Shown here: positions 23,751 to 34,900 of the stretch, piece by piece
Layout of the letters: each line of letters starts with the position of its first letter
Numbering within the stretch: the first letter of the stretch is position 1
Assembly: GCA_029257335.1 (NCBI GenBank)
Contig: JARIBV010000041.1
Span: 1 to 64,000 of the forward strand
Length of the DNA: 64,000 nt
Direction: 5' to 3'
Source of the DNA: Faecousia sp.
GTDB lineage: Bacteria > Bacillota > Clostridia > Oscillospirales > Oscillospiraceae
Notes under the pieces: model-generated
What the model was told of the DNA's origin: nothing
The model's database searches: none
Seen by the model: only the letters and a program-made list of their open reading frames with translations
Position numbers and translations under genes: made by a program

Positions 23751-25640
23751 ATGAAAGACGGGTTTATCAAAGTGGCGGCGGCCTCTCTGGATGTAAAGGT
23801 GGCAGACTGCGCCTACCAGGAAGAGCAGGTCAAAAAGGCCATGGACCGGGCGGAGGCCCTGGGGGTCCAGGTATTGGCCCTGCCGGAGCTGTGCCTCACG
23901 GGCTACAGCTGTCAGGATCTGTTTTTGCAGCCCACCTTGCAGCAGGGCGCCTGGGAGGCTTTGGAGCATGTGGTGCAGCATTCCAGAGGGATGGAGGTCC
24001 TGACCTTTGTGGGCCTTCCGTACCAGCATGGGGGGAAACTCTACAACTGCGCCGCAGCAGTGCAGAACGGTGCTCTGCTGGCGCTGATCCCCAAGAGCCA
24101 TATTCCCAATTACGGGGAATTTTATGAGGGCCGGTATTTTACCCCGGCGGGCCCGGACACCCTGGCCGACGGGGTGCCCTTTGGAACCCATGTGCTGCTG
24201 ACCTGCCCGGAGATCCCGGACCTGGTGGTGGGCTGCGAGATCTGTGAGGATCTGTGGGCCCCGGCCCAGCCCTCTCAGATGCTGGCCAGGGAAGGGGCCA
24301 CCGTGGTGGTGAACCTGTCGGCCTCTCCTGCGGTGGTGGGAAAAAGAGAATACCGGCAGGCCCTGGTAAGCGGCCAGTCCGCCCGGCTGGTCTGCGGCTA
24401 TGTCTATGCCTGCGCCAGCTGCCGGGAATCCACCCAGGACACCGTTGGCTCCGGTCACAACCTGATCTGCGAAAACGGAACCATTCTGGCCCAGTCCGGC
24501 ACCATGGAGCCGGATATGATCGTGACGGAGCTGGATGTGCTGCGTCTGGCCTCCCAGCGGGCGGGGAGAAACACCTATCCCGCCCCGGAAGGAAGCTGCC
24601 GGCAGGTGCCGGTGCATTTCACCCGGAAAGACACGGTTCTGACCCGGTATGTAGAGCCCCACCCCTTCGTGCCCCAGGGAGGGCTTCGTGCCTCCCGCTG
24701 TGAAGAGATTCTGGACATTCAGGCAGCCGGCCTTGCCAAGCGGCTGGCTCACACCTATGCAAAGACCGCAGTGGTGGGCCTGTCCGGGGGACTGGACTCC
24801 ACGCTGGCTCTTTTGGTCATGGTGCGGGCCGCAGACCGTCTGGGCTGGGACCGAAACCGCCTCTGGGCCATTACCATGCCCTGCTACGGCACCACCGGCA
24901 GAACCAGAAGCAATGCCGAATCCATGGCCCTGGCCCTTGGGGTCTCCTTCCGGGAAATCCCCATCGGCGATGCGGTGGCCCAGCACTTCAAAGACATCGG
25001 CCTTGCCCAATCCGACCGCTCCGTGACCTATGAAAACGGACAGGCCAGAGAGCGGACCCAGGTTCTGATGGACTTTTCCAATCTGGTGGGAGGGCTGGTC
25101 ATCGGCACCGGTGATCTCAGCGAGCTGGCCCTGGGATGGGCCACCTATAACGGCGACCATATGAGCATGTACGGCGTCAACAGCGGGGTTCCCAAGACCC
25201 TGGTGCGCCATCTGGTGGCCCATGTGGCGCAGCGCAGCGACGAGGCGTTGAAGGCGGTGCTGCTGGACATCCTGGATACCCCGGTTTCCCCGGAGCTGCT
25301 GCCCCCCACGGAGGGGGAGATCTCCCAGTGCACCGAGGATCTGGTAGGTCCCTATGAGCTGCATGACTTTTTCCTGTATCAGATGCTGCGCTGGGGGGAT
25401 CGGCCCCGAAAGGTGCTGCGTCTGGCAAAGTATGTGTTTGCGGGAACTTATGACGATGTCACCATCGAAAAATGGCTGCATACCTTCTATCGCCGGTTCT
25501 TCCAGCAGCAGTTCAAACGCAGCTGCCTGCCGGACGGCCCCAAGATCGGCTCCGTGTCCCTGTCCCCCAGGGGAGACTGGAGAATGCCCTCCGATGCCAT
25601 GGCCGCCCTGTGGCTGAAAGACTTGAAGGAAAATTTGTGA
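23751..25640 (+). CDS. nadE: Glutamine-dependent NAD+ synthetase
   Basis: NadE amidates deamido-NAD with ammonia taken from glutamine, the last step of NAD synthesis. The 629-residue protein has an N-terminal nitrilase-type glutaminase (about 1-280) with Glu in 'LALPELCLTGYS', Lys in 'PKSHIPNYGEFYE' and Cys in 'VGCEICEDLW'. The synthetase domain has P-loop 'VVGLSGGLDSTLALLVM' near residue 345 and 'GTGDLSELALGWATYNGDHM'. The start is ATG 23751 with AAGGAG seven bases upstream; the 15-codon tracked extension lacks a site. It is 57 bases downstream of the nucleotidase gene. Confidence 0.97.
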   Translation: MKDGFIKVAAASLDVKVADCAYQEEQVKKAMDRAEALGVQVLALPELCLTGYSCQDLFLQPTLQQGAWEALEHVVQHSRGMEVLTFVGLPYQHGGKLYNCAAAVQNGALLALIPKSHIPNYGEFYEGRYFTPAGPDTLADGVPFGTHVLLTCPEIPDLVVGCEICEDLWAPAQPSQMLAREGATVVVNLSASPAVVGKREYRQALVSGQSARLVCGYVYACASCRESTQDTVGSGHNLICENGTILAQSGTMEPDMIVTELDVLRLASQRAGRNTYPAPEGSCRQVPVHFTRKDTVLTRYVEPHPFVPQGGLRASRCEEILDIQAAGLAKRLAHTYAKTAVVGLSGGLDSTLALLVMVRAADRLGWDRNRLWAITMPCYGTTGRTRSNAESMALALGVSFREIPIGDAVAQHFKDIGLAQSDRSVTYENGQARERTQVLMDFSNLVGGLVIGTGDLSELALGWATYNGDHMSMYGVNSGVPKTLVRHLVAHVAQRSDEALKAVLLDILDTPVSPELLPPTEGEISQCTEDLVGPYELHDFFLYQMLRWGDRPRKVLRLAKYVFAGTYDDVTIEKWLHTFYRRFFQQQFKRSCLPDGPKIGSVSLSPRGDWRMPSDAMAALWLKDLKENL

Positions 25641-25656
25641 AATTCAGTTTTTCCCA

Positions 25657-25685
25657 TTGCAAAATATTACAAAATTCGATATGAT
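25657..25685 (+). promoter_or_regulatory. Promoter of the deacetylase-like gene
   Basis: TTGCAA (25657-25662), 17 bases and TATGAT (25680-25685) lie 37 bases before the gene at 25723, in the gap after nadE. Confidence 0.7.
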
Positions 25686-25722
25686 AGACAGTAATCTTAT
25701 TCGTTGAAAGGCGGGAGGAAAT

Positions 25723-27066
25723 ATGTACGAAGAACGAACCCCCAGACCACAGCAGACGCAGCGCCCTCCGGTACGCCGGAAACGCCGGAAAAAGACTCCG
25801 TGGCAGAAATTTAAGGAGGCGTATCTGCCTCTTCTGATTCTGCTGCTTGGATTGGTTCTGGTGATTATGCTTATCGTCGGCCTTGTGAAGCTGATTTTTT
25901 CAGATAAGAAACCGGAATCGGATCAGATCCCGGAAAATACCACAGCCCCGCTGACCCTTCCCACCGAACCGCAGGGAGATGCGGCGCAGGTCCTCAGTGA
26001 GGCGGCGGCACTGGCCTCCGGATATGACTATGAAGGTGCCATCGCCCTTCTGGAGGGATATCCCGGAAAAGATGAGCAGGTTGCGGCCCAGCTGGAAACC
26101 TACAAAACCACTCTGGACTCCCTGAAGGCAGTGGCAGACAGTGCAGTGGTGACCCAGATCTCCTTCCAGCCCCTCATTGCCGACCCTGCCCGTGCCTTTG
26201 ACGGGGATGAAAATGCGGATTATTACAACCGAAACAATCTGACCGTGGACGAATTCAAGGCCATTTTGGAGCAGCTCTATACCAAGGGCTTTGTTCTGGT
26301 GTCCCAGAAGCAGATGGCCGCTGCCGATGATTCCGGCAAGTTTGTGGCAGGCTCCATCCGTCTGCCCGAGGGGAAGAAGCCCCTGGTCCTGTCCCAGGTC
26401 CCTTCCCACTACCTGAAAGACCAGATCGGTGACGGCTTTGCCGACCGTGTGGTGGTGGGCGAGAACGGACAGATCACCAGTGAGTACACCGATGCACAGG
26501 GTACCAAGAGCCAGGGCGCCTATGACTTCGTGAGCGTGCTGGAGGAGTTCATTGCGCTGCATCCCGATTTCAGTTATCGGGGAGCCAGAGCGGTTCTGGC
26601 CTTCAGCGGCGCAAAGGACCCGCTGGGCTATGACCTCACCAATCAGGAGGAGGCTGCCCAGGCCAAGGCGGTGATGGAGGCCCTGCGCAATAAGGGCTAT
26701 GCCTTTGCCAGCTTTACTTACGGGGAGATCAGCTATGCAGACAGCACCGCTCAGGAGATCGAAAAGGATGTGCAGTCCTGGAAGAATATCTATGAGGAGC
26801 TGCTTGGCCCTGTGGACATTTTGATCTATGCAGGCGGCAGCGAGCTGGAGGAATACAGCGGCGAAAAGTTTGATGTGCTCATCAATGCAGGCTTCCACTA
26901 CTTCTCCGGTATGAACAATGCGGACACCGCCTGGGGCAAGATGGGAGACAACTATCTGCGTCAGGACCGCCGCACCATCAACGGCACCCGCATCATTGAA
27001 AATGCAGACATGGTGGCAGACCTCTTTGATGCTGCCAGCGTGGTGTCCGATTCCAGACCGAAGTAA
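25723..27066 (+). CDS. Membrane-anchored polysaccharide deacetylase-like protein
   Basis: The 447-residue protein has a highly basic cytoplasmic head ('RRKRRKKTPWQKFKEAY'), one span at about residues 38-64, an acidic Pro/Thr linker and a globular extracytoplasmic domain. The domain pattern 'ISFQPLIADPARAFDG', 'LTVDEFKAILEQLYTKGFVLV' and 'LSQVPSHYLKDQIGDGFADRVV' resembles the carbohydrate-esterase family 4 fold found in Firmicute surface proteins. The usual catalytic 'TFDD' is replaced by 'LSQV', so deacetylase activity is doubtful. A TPR-like helical stretch precedes it. It has its own promoter and a terminator. A role in wall assembly is plausible but unproven. Confidence 0.7.
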   Translation: MYEERTPRPQQTQRPPVRRKRRKKTPWQKFKEAYLPLLILLLGLVLVIMLIVGLVKLIFSDKKPESDQIPENTTAPLTLPTEPQGDAAQVLSEAAALASGYDYEGAIALLEGYPGKDEQVAAQLETYKTTLDSLKAVADSAVVTQISFQPLIADPARAFDGDENADYYNRNNLTVDEFKAILEQLYTKGFVLVSQKQMAAADDSGKFVAGSIRLPEGKKPLVLSQVPSHYLKDQIGDGFADRVVVGENGQITSEYTDAQGTKSQGAYDFVSVLEEFIALHPDFSYRGARAVLAFSGAKDPLGYDLTNQEEAAQAKAVMEALRNKGYAFASFTYGEISYADSTAQEIEKDVQSWKNIYEELLGPVDILIYAGGSELEEYSGEKFDVLINAGFHYFSGMNNADTAWGKMGDNYLRQDRRTINGTRIIENADMVADLFDAASVVSDSRPK

Positions 27067-27080
27067 CCGATTCACAACAA

Positions 27081-27115
27081 AAGGGCCGAAAGCTGTTGCT
27101 TTCGGCTCTTTTTTC
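27081..27115 (+). terminator. Intrinsic terminator
   Basis: AAGGGCCGAAAGC pairs with GCTTTCGGCTCTT around TGTT and is followed by TTTTTT. Confidence 0.9.
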
Positions 27116-27131
27116 TACAGGATTCGATGTA

Positions 27132-27165
27132 AAAACCGGCTGTCTCAGGAAAGGCAGCCGGTTTT
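27132..27165. terminator. Second, bidirectional terminator
   Basis: AAAACCGGCTG pairs perfectly with CAGCCGGTTTT; it overlaps the end of the MerR gene (stop at 27164) and can end that gene's transcript on the minus strand. Confidence 0.8.
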
Positions 27166-27619
27166 ATTCGTGGTCGGAGGAGGATCCGGGGGAAAAGAAA
27201 TCGCAGGGGCCGCAGTAAGAGGGATCGATATTGGCGTATTCCCGAATATCCGTGGGGCCGCCCTCTGCGGCGCAGGTGTAAAACCAGGTCATACGCTCAA
27301 TGAAGTGCAGCCGCTGGAGGGACTGGGCTACCAGCTCTTCCAGCTCCTGTCGGTAGGCCAGGATCATTTTTTCCCGGTGGGGCAGGGTCTCCGGTCCCTG
27401 AGCCATCCAGCCCACAAACTGCCGGATGTCTTTAATGGGCATACCCAGAGATTTGAGGGCGGTGATGGTTTGCAAAATGTGGATATCCTCCTGGGTAAAC
27501 ACCCGGTAGCCGCCCTGGGTCCTGCTCACATAGGGAAGGAGGGACTGGGCGTCATAGTAGCGAATGGTGCTGGTAGGGATATTGAGCAGCTGCGATACTT
27601 CCTTTATGCTATATTGCAC
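27164..27619 (-). CDS. MerR-family transcriptional regulator
   Basis: The 151-residue protein has the MerR winged helix 'YSIKEVSQLLNIPTSTIRYYD' and 'TQGGYRVFTQEDIHILQ' (residues 1-70), a dimerisation helix to about 115 and a short C-terminal part with 'SYCGPCDFF', which could hold a metal or a redox-active pair. The start is GTG with AAGGA about ten bases upstream. It is divergent from the SLH surface-protein gene, whose promoter has the 19-base spacer and inverted repeat that MerR proteins distort to activate. It is therefore the likely activator of the surface protease locus. The signal is unknown. Confidence 0.9.
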   Translation of the reverse strand: MQYSIKEVSQLLNIPTSTIRYYDAQSLLPYVSRTQGGYRVFTQEDIHILQTITALKSLGMPIKDIRQFVGWMAQGPETLPHREKMILAYRQELEELVAQSLQRLHFIERMTWFYTCAAEGGPTDIREYANIDPSYCGPCDFFSPGSSSDHE

Positions 27620-27665
27620 AAAAATCCGTTCCTTTCATGCGCGCTTACTGGCGCAGTTTACCATA

Positions 27666-27694
27666 ATCATATCCTGCCCGGGGAGAGAAGTCAA
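27666..27694 (-). promoter_or_regulatory. Promoter of the MerR gene
   Basis: On the minus strand TTGACT (27689-27694), 17 bases and TATGAT (27666-27671) form a normal-spacer promoter 46 bases before the GTG start. Confidence 0.7.
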
Positions 27695-27767
27695 GGGGCG
27701 TGCAACGGAACATACAGGAAATAACAAGATGCACAAAAAAACGAAAAGGTTTTGTTGAAAAAGATAC

Positions 27768-27798
27768 TTGACCTTAAAGCAAGGTTTAATGTTACTAT
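27768..27798 (+). promoter_or_regulatory. MerR-type promoter of the SLH/protease genes
   Basis: TTGACC (27768-27773), a 19-base spacer and TACTAT (27793-27798) enclose the inverted repeat CTTAAAGC-AA-GGTTTAAT. The long spacer with internal dyad is the mark of MerR-activated promoters. The rest of the 312-base gap is a leader of about 125 bases to the start at 27931, in which I see only short inverted repeats. Confidence 0.8.
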
Positions 27799-27930
27799 CT
27801 AATTAAATAGATGCCGGATATCTACACTATTAGAATGTGCAGATAGTAAAGCCGTTGTATGCTGCTTTTGGGTTATGGCAGTGTGCATAAATGATTGCCG
27901 TTCCGGGAGGAACACGAAAGGAGAAATGGT

Positions 27931-28914
27931 ATGAAAAAGCTCATGTCCGGACTTCTCATCGTGATGCTGCTGGCTTCTTTGCTGGCAGTTGGTGCTGCGG
28001 AAGTCCCAGTCTACGCACAGGTAGACGCAGTTGTGGAAAACAACACCGTAACTCTGACCATGACGGCGGCACAGGACACCTACAATGGTCGGTACACCCT
28101 TTCCTTTGACGAAGCTGCCCTACATTTTGAGGGGGCCCAGTCGGAAAGCCGGGTCCACTGCCAGGCAGCGGAGCAGGGGAGCGTCACCCTGGCCTATGCC
28201 ACATCCCAGGCCAACAGGATCCCGGCCGGAACGGTTCTTGCCAAAATGCAATTTGCCTATGTGGGCCGTCCCCGCACCACCGAGATCACGCTCGCCGTGG
28301 AGGACTTCAACGCCCAGGAGGGCCTGCATCTGTATCTGAGAAGCCTCTATGTAAATCCCCGGCTTCCCTTCACCGATGTGCCGGAGGACAGGTGGTTTTA
28401 TGAGGCCGTGAAGGAAGCTTACGGAGCCGGCTGGGTGGACGGAGTCACCGACACCTTGTTTGCTCCCAATGCCACCATGAATCGGGCCATGTTTGTGACC
28501 ATTCTGGGCCGCATGGCAGGGGCCGGGACAGAGCAGACCCAGGAGACACAGTTTACCGACGTGAAGGCGGACAGTTACTATGCCGGGTATGTGGCCTGGG
28601 CCGTGGAGGCAGGCATCGTGAAGGGCACCTCCCCGAAGACCTTCTCCCCCGGCGCCAAGATCACCAGAGAGCAGATGGTGACCTTCCTGCATCGCTACGC
28701 ACAGTATCAGGGCAAGGATGTCACGGCGGAGTACTCCGCCATGATGCAGTTCCCCGATGCAGATCAGATCAGTCCCTACGCACGGCAGGCCATGGCCTGG
28801 GCCGTGGATACGAAGGTGGTGGATGGCATCGGCGGCGATCTGAAGCCCCAGGCCCATGCCACCAGAGCCCAGGGCGTGCAGGTCCTGGTTCGCTGCACCC
28901 ACCTGTGGGATTGA
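27931..28914 (+). CDS. Cell-surface protein with cohesin-like domain and three SLH repeats
   Basis: The 327-residue protein has a signal peptide (residues 1-29), a beta-rich domain at about 28-130 and three SLH repeats at 147-197 ('FTDVPEDRWFYEAV'), 208-258 ('FTDVKADSYYAGYV') and 274-323 ('FPDADQISPYARQAM'). The beta domain ('ENNTVTLTMTAAQD', 'YTLSFDEAALHFEGAQ', 'GSVTLAYATSQANRIPAGTVL') has the order seen in cohesin and cohesin-like modules, although it is shorter than classical cohesins. SLH repeats bind pyruvylated wall polymers. The gene lies 22 bases before a protease that carries a dockerin, so it is a good candidate for that protease's anchor. AAGGAG is seven bases before ATG. Confidence 0.85.
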   Translation: MKKLMSGLLIVMLLASLLAVGAAEVPVYAQVDAVVENNTVTLTMTAAQDTYNGRYTLSFDEAALHFEGAQSESRVHCQAAEQGSVTLAYATSQANRIPAGTVLAKMQFAYVGRPRTTEITLAVEDFNAQEGLHLYLRSLYVNPRLPFTDVPEDRWFYEAVKEAYGAGWVDGVTDTLFAPNATMNRAMFVTILGRMAGAGTEQTQETQFTDVKADSYYAGYVAWAVEAGIVKGTSPKTFSPGAKITREQMVTFLHRYAQYQGKDVTAEYSAMMQFPDADQISPYARQAMAWAVDTKVVDGIGGDLKPQAHATRAQGVQVLVRCTHLWD

Positions 28915-28936
28915 CCAAAGAAAGGATGGTTGACCA

Positions 28937-31900
28937 ATGAAACATTCTTATTTCAAACGGCTTCTGGCTCTTTGCATGGTTTTGACCATGGTGCTGAGTG
29001 CCGGTCCTGTTCTGGCCGCTGAGGATGACAGTGGCGTCAGCTTTACCCAAATCAGCGGCGAGGGAATTACCGCCGACCTGATGGGGGTCCATACCTCCGT
29101 GGTGGAGGAAACGAAAAAAGCAATGTATGCCCAGGACCAACAGGTCCGCGTGACCATTGTGCTGGAGCAGGAGCCTGCCCTTTCCGTTATGGCAAGACAG
29201 GACGCTCCCGCCTCTGCCTACCGCCGGAGTTTGAAAAACCGGCAGGAGCTTCTGGCAGACACCATTTCCCGGCAGGTCCTGGACGGGCAGAGCCTGGATG
29301 TGGTGTGGAACCTGACCCTTGCGGAGAACGCCATTTCCGCCAATGTGCCCTATGGCAAGATCGACGAGATCAAAGCCCTGGACGGGGTCCGGGCGGTGTA
29401 TCTGGAAACCAGATATGAGCCTATGAAGGCGGAAACCAGCAATATCATTGCCCAGGAGACCACCGGCGCCGCCAGGGTGAAGAATCAGTCCGGCTATACC
29501 GGAGCGGGCACCCGGATCGCCGTGGTGGATACCGGCATTGACACCGACCACCAGTCCATGGACGACGGTGCATATGTCTATGCTCTGTCCCGCCTTGCGG
29601 AGCAAAAGGGGATGCAGACACAGGAATATGTGGACACCCTGCATCTTCTGGACCGGGAGGAACTTGCCTCCGTTTTGGACCAGCTCAATATCTCCAAGCG
29701 CTACGAAGGGCTGAACGCAGAGGATCTGTACGACTGTTCCAAGCGCCCCTTCCAGTTCAACTATGTGGACAACGGGTTTGATGTGACCCATGACAATGAC
29801 ACCCAGGGCTCTCATGGCTCCCATGTGGCGGGAATCTCCACGGCCAATACTTACATTCCCGCAGAGCCTGCGTTCTATGACTTTGACGGAGACGGAGCCG
29901 TGACCGAGGCCGATGCCCAGGCCCTTCTGGACCATGTTCTCACCGGAAAGGAGATCCGGCAGGCAGAGCATGCCGATGTGAGCGGCAACGGTGTGGCTGG
30001 CACATACGATGTCCACCTGCTTCTGGATATGATTGAAAGCGGGAAGTTCTATGCCGACGGGGCCAAGACCGTCTATGTCACCGGCGTTGCACCGGAGGCC
30101 CAGCTTCTGACCATGAAGGTCTTTGGCGCCAAGGGCGGCGCCTACTCCAGCGACTACATGGCCGCCGTGGAGGATGCGGTGGTGCTGGGCTGCGAAACCG
30201 TGAACCTGTCTCTGGGCGCTCCCTATGCCGGATTCGTGGGGGCACACGAGGAAAAGCCGGAGGATACCGATTATGTCAACGGCATTATGGATGGCCTGAA
30301 AAACAGCGGGATCGTCATGTGTGTCGCCTCCGGAAACTCCGGCAACTGGGCGGATTTTGACGATGCCTACGGCGCCATGTATACCGATGAGGCCGGCACT
30401 GCCATGACGGCGGAGCCCGGCACCTTCACCAACGCCCTTTCGGTGGCAAGCTCTGACAATGTGGGCAAGGTCCTGAGCCACCACACCTGCTTCGGCACCG
30501 ACTTTGAAGCCTCCCTTCTGGATACGCCCAATGCGGCGGGGACCATCTGGAACGATCTGGATGTGCAGGGCCAGGGAACCACCTATGAGGTGGTGTTTCT
30601 GGGAGATCCTTCCCGGCTCTTTGCAGGAGACAGCCAGACCGACGAACGCATCTATGGCGGTCTGGAATCGGATTTTGCATCGTGCGACTACTCCGGCAAG
30701 GTGGTTATGATTGCCAGAGGCAATGAAGTCCTGTTCTCCAAAAAGCATGAGCTGGCCGCTCAGGCAGGAGCCAGCGCCGTGATTTTGTATAACAATGTCC
30801 CCGGCATCTACGGGGCCTCTCTGGAAGGCTCCACCGCCGGGATCCCCTGTGTCACCATGTCCCTGGAGGACGCAGCGGCGATTTTCAAACTCACAAAGAA
30901 AAATGAGGACCGGGCCTTTGCCACTACGGTTATGGTAAAGGACGGCACCTATGTCAGCGGCGGCGACCACGAGCATCCAGCCATGAGCGACTTCTCCTCC
31001 TGGGGCACCACCGGGGCGCTCACCATCAAGCCTGAGATCACCGCCCCCGGCGGCTCCATCTATTCCATCAACGGTGTGGAACCCGGCGGCAAGGGCTATG
31101 AACTGATGTCCGGCACCTCCATGGCAACGCCTCATATCTCCGGCCTCAATGCCCTGGCCATGCAGTATCTGAAAGAGCAAAAGGTACTGGATCAGGCCCG
31201 GGAGGTCTCCGGCCTTGAAAATCTCAGCCTGCGAAATCTGGCCCAATCTCTGCTGATGTCCACCGCCAGACCCCTTATGGAGAAGGAAAGCGGAGTGGAA
31301 TACTCCGTGAGAAATCAGGGCAGCGGCCTGGCAGATATTGACAATCTGGTGCACAGCGAAGCCTTCATCCTGGTAGACGGTCAGCCGGACGGCAAGGTCA
31401 AGGCCGAGCTGGGCGACGGCAAAGAGGGCTGGAGCTACAGCTTCACCGTCTATAACCTGACGGATGCGCCCCTTCGTTATGAACTGGATCCTTCCATGCT
31501 GACCACCGGAACCAAGGCAGCAGAGCCCGGCATCAACCTTTCCACCAGCGCCATGACCCGGCTGGATGCAGACCTCACCTATACGGGGCAGGGGGTGGAA
31601 GAACATGTGGTCACGGTTCCTGCCGACGGTGCCGCAAAGGTCACCGTAGAGGTGAAGATCCCCGACGCAACCCGGCAGCACATGCTGGCCCTGGGCTACA
31701 GCAACGGCTTCTATGTGGAAGGATATCTGTACCTGCGGCCGCTGTCGGACCAGGAGGGCAAGCTGCCTTGCACCCACTCCATTGCCATGCTGGGCTGGTA
31801 TGGCAACTGGACGGACCCTTCCATGTTTGATACCGGCTCCTTCTTGGAAACCGCTTACGGCACCGCCCGGCGTCCTTCCCATATGGAGACTCCCGTGAAG

Positions 31901-34900
31901 AATGTTCTGACCTGGTGCCCCAAGGGCGACGATCAGGGCAGATACTACACCGGCAACATCTATGGTTCCTATGACCAGAGAGGTCTCGTTGGAGATGCCC
32001 ACTATTACCCCGAACGCAACGCCATTTCCAGCAATCCCGCCAGCAAGTGGCAGCTCTATGCCATGTTCCCCACCATGATCCGCAACGCCGCCGATGTGGA
32101 GGTACGCATCACCGATGCCAACACCGGAAAGGTGTACCATGTGGATGACTATGAGCATATGGACGACATGGTTCTGGGCTCGTTCTACTATCCCGCATCG
32201 GGTCAGTGGGTGGATACCACCTCGGACTATGGCATGGGCTTCAACTGGGATCTTACGGACCCGGACACCGGTAAGCCCGTGGAAGAGGGAACCGTCTTCG
32301 ACTTTACCTTCCTGGCAGCCCCTGATTATTATGTAAATCCCGACGGCTCCACCCGCTGGGATGATCTGGGCCATGGTGCAAAGATGTCCTTCCGCTTCAC
32401 AGTGGACAACACCGCCCCTGCGCTTACGGGAAGCCGACCCCTGACCCTCAGCGAGGACCGCAAGACCTTGTATTATAACGCACAGGACAACAACTACATT
32501 GCAGCCGTGGCACTGCTGGACGGCTCCGGCAAAACGGCCATTTCCTTCGACTATCCCGATATGGCGCCCAAGCAGAAGGGCCAGGCCGTTCGGGGCGGTC
32601 TGGATCTGACGGAGTTTTACAAGTACTGCGGCAATAAGGCTGTGGTGGTGGTCTGCGACTATGCGGGCAATGAAACCTTCTATGCCGTCAATCTGGGTGG
32701 GGAGGGCACCCCTTACGGGCAGTTTTTGGCCTACCAGTATGACTTTGAGTTCCAATCCAAGAGCTGGATCTCCTTTGATGAGGGGGTGTCCCGCAACGAG
32801 ACCAAGCTCTTTGGCAGTGAAGCGGAGTTCGTGGCGGCGGAGTATGTCAACGGCTATGTCTTCGCCCAGACCGATAACGGAAAGCTCTACGCATACCGCT
32901 ATGAGGATATGCTGAACAACACCATGGAGCTGGAGAGCACCTATATCACCACCCTGGAGAATATCTATCAGGATTTTGCCTTCAACTACCGGGATGGAAA
33001 GCTGTATGGTATGCAGATCGTCATGGAAGGGGAGCACCCCAGTGCGGAAATCTTCTCCATCACCCTGGCAGATACCGACCCGGAGAACCCCGCCTATGAG
33101 GAGCAGTGGGCCACGGCCCGTGGAGGCATCAATGCCCTGGGCCTGGCTATCGATGATGCAGGCACCATCTATGTGGTGGCAACTGCCGACGACGGGCAGA
33201 CCGGGAAAACCGGCACGGCCTGCCTGTGGAAATCGGAGCTTCAGGAGGACTTCGACGGCACTTCCTATGCCCCGTGGCAGATGGTGGGAGATACGGGCCT
33301 TGCCATGAATTACCTCCAGGCCATGACCTGGGACCATAACACAGAGAGCCTCTATTGGTCCCGGTTCGTTCCCGTCAACTCCTATCTCACGGAATCCACG
33401 CTGGAAAAGGTGGACCCGAAGACCGCACAGTGCACCAGGGTGGGCGAGCTTACCATCGAGACCGCCTGCCTCATGGCCCCTCTGACCCAGGAGACCGCAC
33501 AAAAGGAGCAGCATCGCAATGTGCCGGCCTTTGACCGCACCATTGTGGGCACTCCCGTCCTGCAAACCAAGGTAGTGACCATGAATGTGGGGGCAGTCCA
33601 GTCCCTGGGCTATGACCTGCGGCCCTGGTACACCGGCCACAAGGAGGTACAGTGGAGCAGCGACAATGAATCGGTTGCCACGGTGGACCAACAGGGCAAT
33701 GTGACGGCCCATGCCGTTGGCTCTGCCAATATTACTGTCACCAACAGAGCGGACCAGACCAAGCTGGACACCGCAGCCGTAGAGGTTGCTGCTTTGGACC
33801 TGAAGCTGGAGGGCGTATTCTCCACCCAGACCGCCGGAATTGGCAAGGCGGGGGATGTGAAACAGTATGCCTATACCATGGAGCAGGGGGCACCCCGGTT
33901 TACCCCCGGCAATCAGATCACCGCTTCCGAGGAACAGAATTTCGGACTGGACATTGCCGCCTCTTGCTATGGCAGAGGCTCCATGTGGGCCTGCGAAAGC
34001 GGCAATCTGGGCATGGTCTATGAGGTGAATCCCGAAACCGGCAAGGTCATTGATGTGTTGCAGCCCATTGACGGCGATATGCTCTTCGGCATGACCTATT
34101 CGGAAAAGACAGATGCCTTCAGCGCCATTATGAACTATTATCTGTATGTGGACCTGCCCTTCACCCATGAGGCGGAGAAGGAGATTCAGGAATCCTATGA
34201 CCCGGAGCTGCATGAATTCATGTACCACAAGTTCGATCTTTCCTCCTACCTTATGGCCTCTGACCAGAACTTTGTCACCGGCGAGACCGGAAACGGCTCT
34301 ACTACGGATGTGGTGCTGTGCGGCATTACCACCATGCCCGGAGGCACCTACATGGAAAATACCTACAAGGACTTCCTTGGAAACTGGGACTATGGCAATG
34401 AAGTCCATTATACCCCGGATCTGACCCTGGCCCTTCTGGACAATGTGGGCCGGATATGGTATATCGATGAAGTGACCGGAATGACGAAGCAGACCGCGGA
34501 GGGCAATGTAACCTATGTCCGCAACCAGGGCGAGGACACCATCAGCGCAGGAAGAAACGGTGTCTTTGCCCAGGAATACACCCATGAGGGGAAAGAAAGC
34601 ACCTACAGCGTATTCGTGATCCGTGAAATCGTGGAAACCCCCTTGCTGGATATGTATAAAACCGGCGTCATGCCCAGATATACCTATCACTTCTCCGACC
34701 TGGAGTTTGCCGGAACCACCAATCAGGGGGACCCCATGTTTGTGATGTCTCTCTATGATTACTGGAATGAGGGCAGAACCAACCAGCTGTATCTGTACAT
34801 TCCCGGTCACGAGACCGAAGAGACGGACCCCGCAACCGGAACCCCTGTTGCGACCTCGGACCGGCTGCTGGATCTGGGAGATACGGGCTTAGGCAACATC

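Noticed and set aside
23478-25481. 667-residue frame antisense to nadE
   Set aside because: The NAD synthetase frame is complete and conserved; the other is a shadow.
28769-34810. 2013-residue open frame antisense to the S8 protease
   Set aside because: It is the shadow of a GC-rich gene with strong codon bias; the sense strand has a signal peptide, catalytic triad, ribosome site and terminator, while the antisense product is low-complexity and has none.
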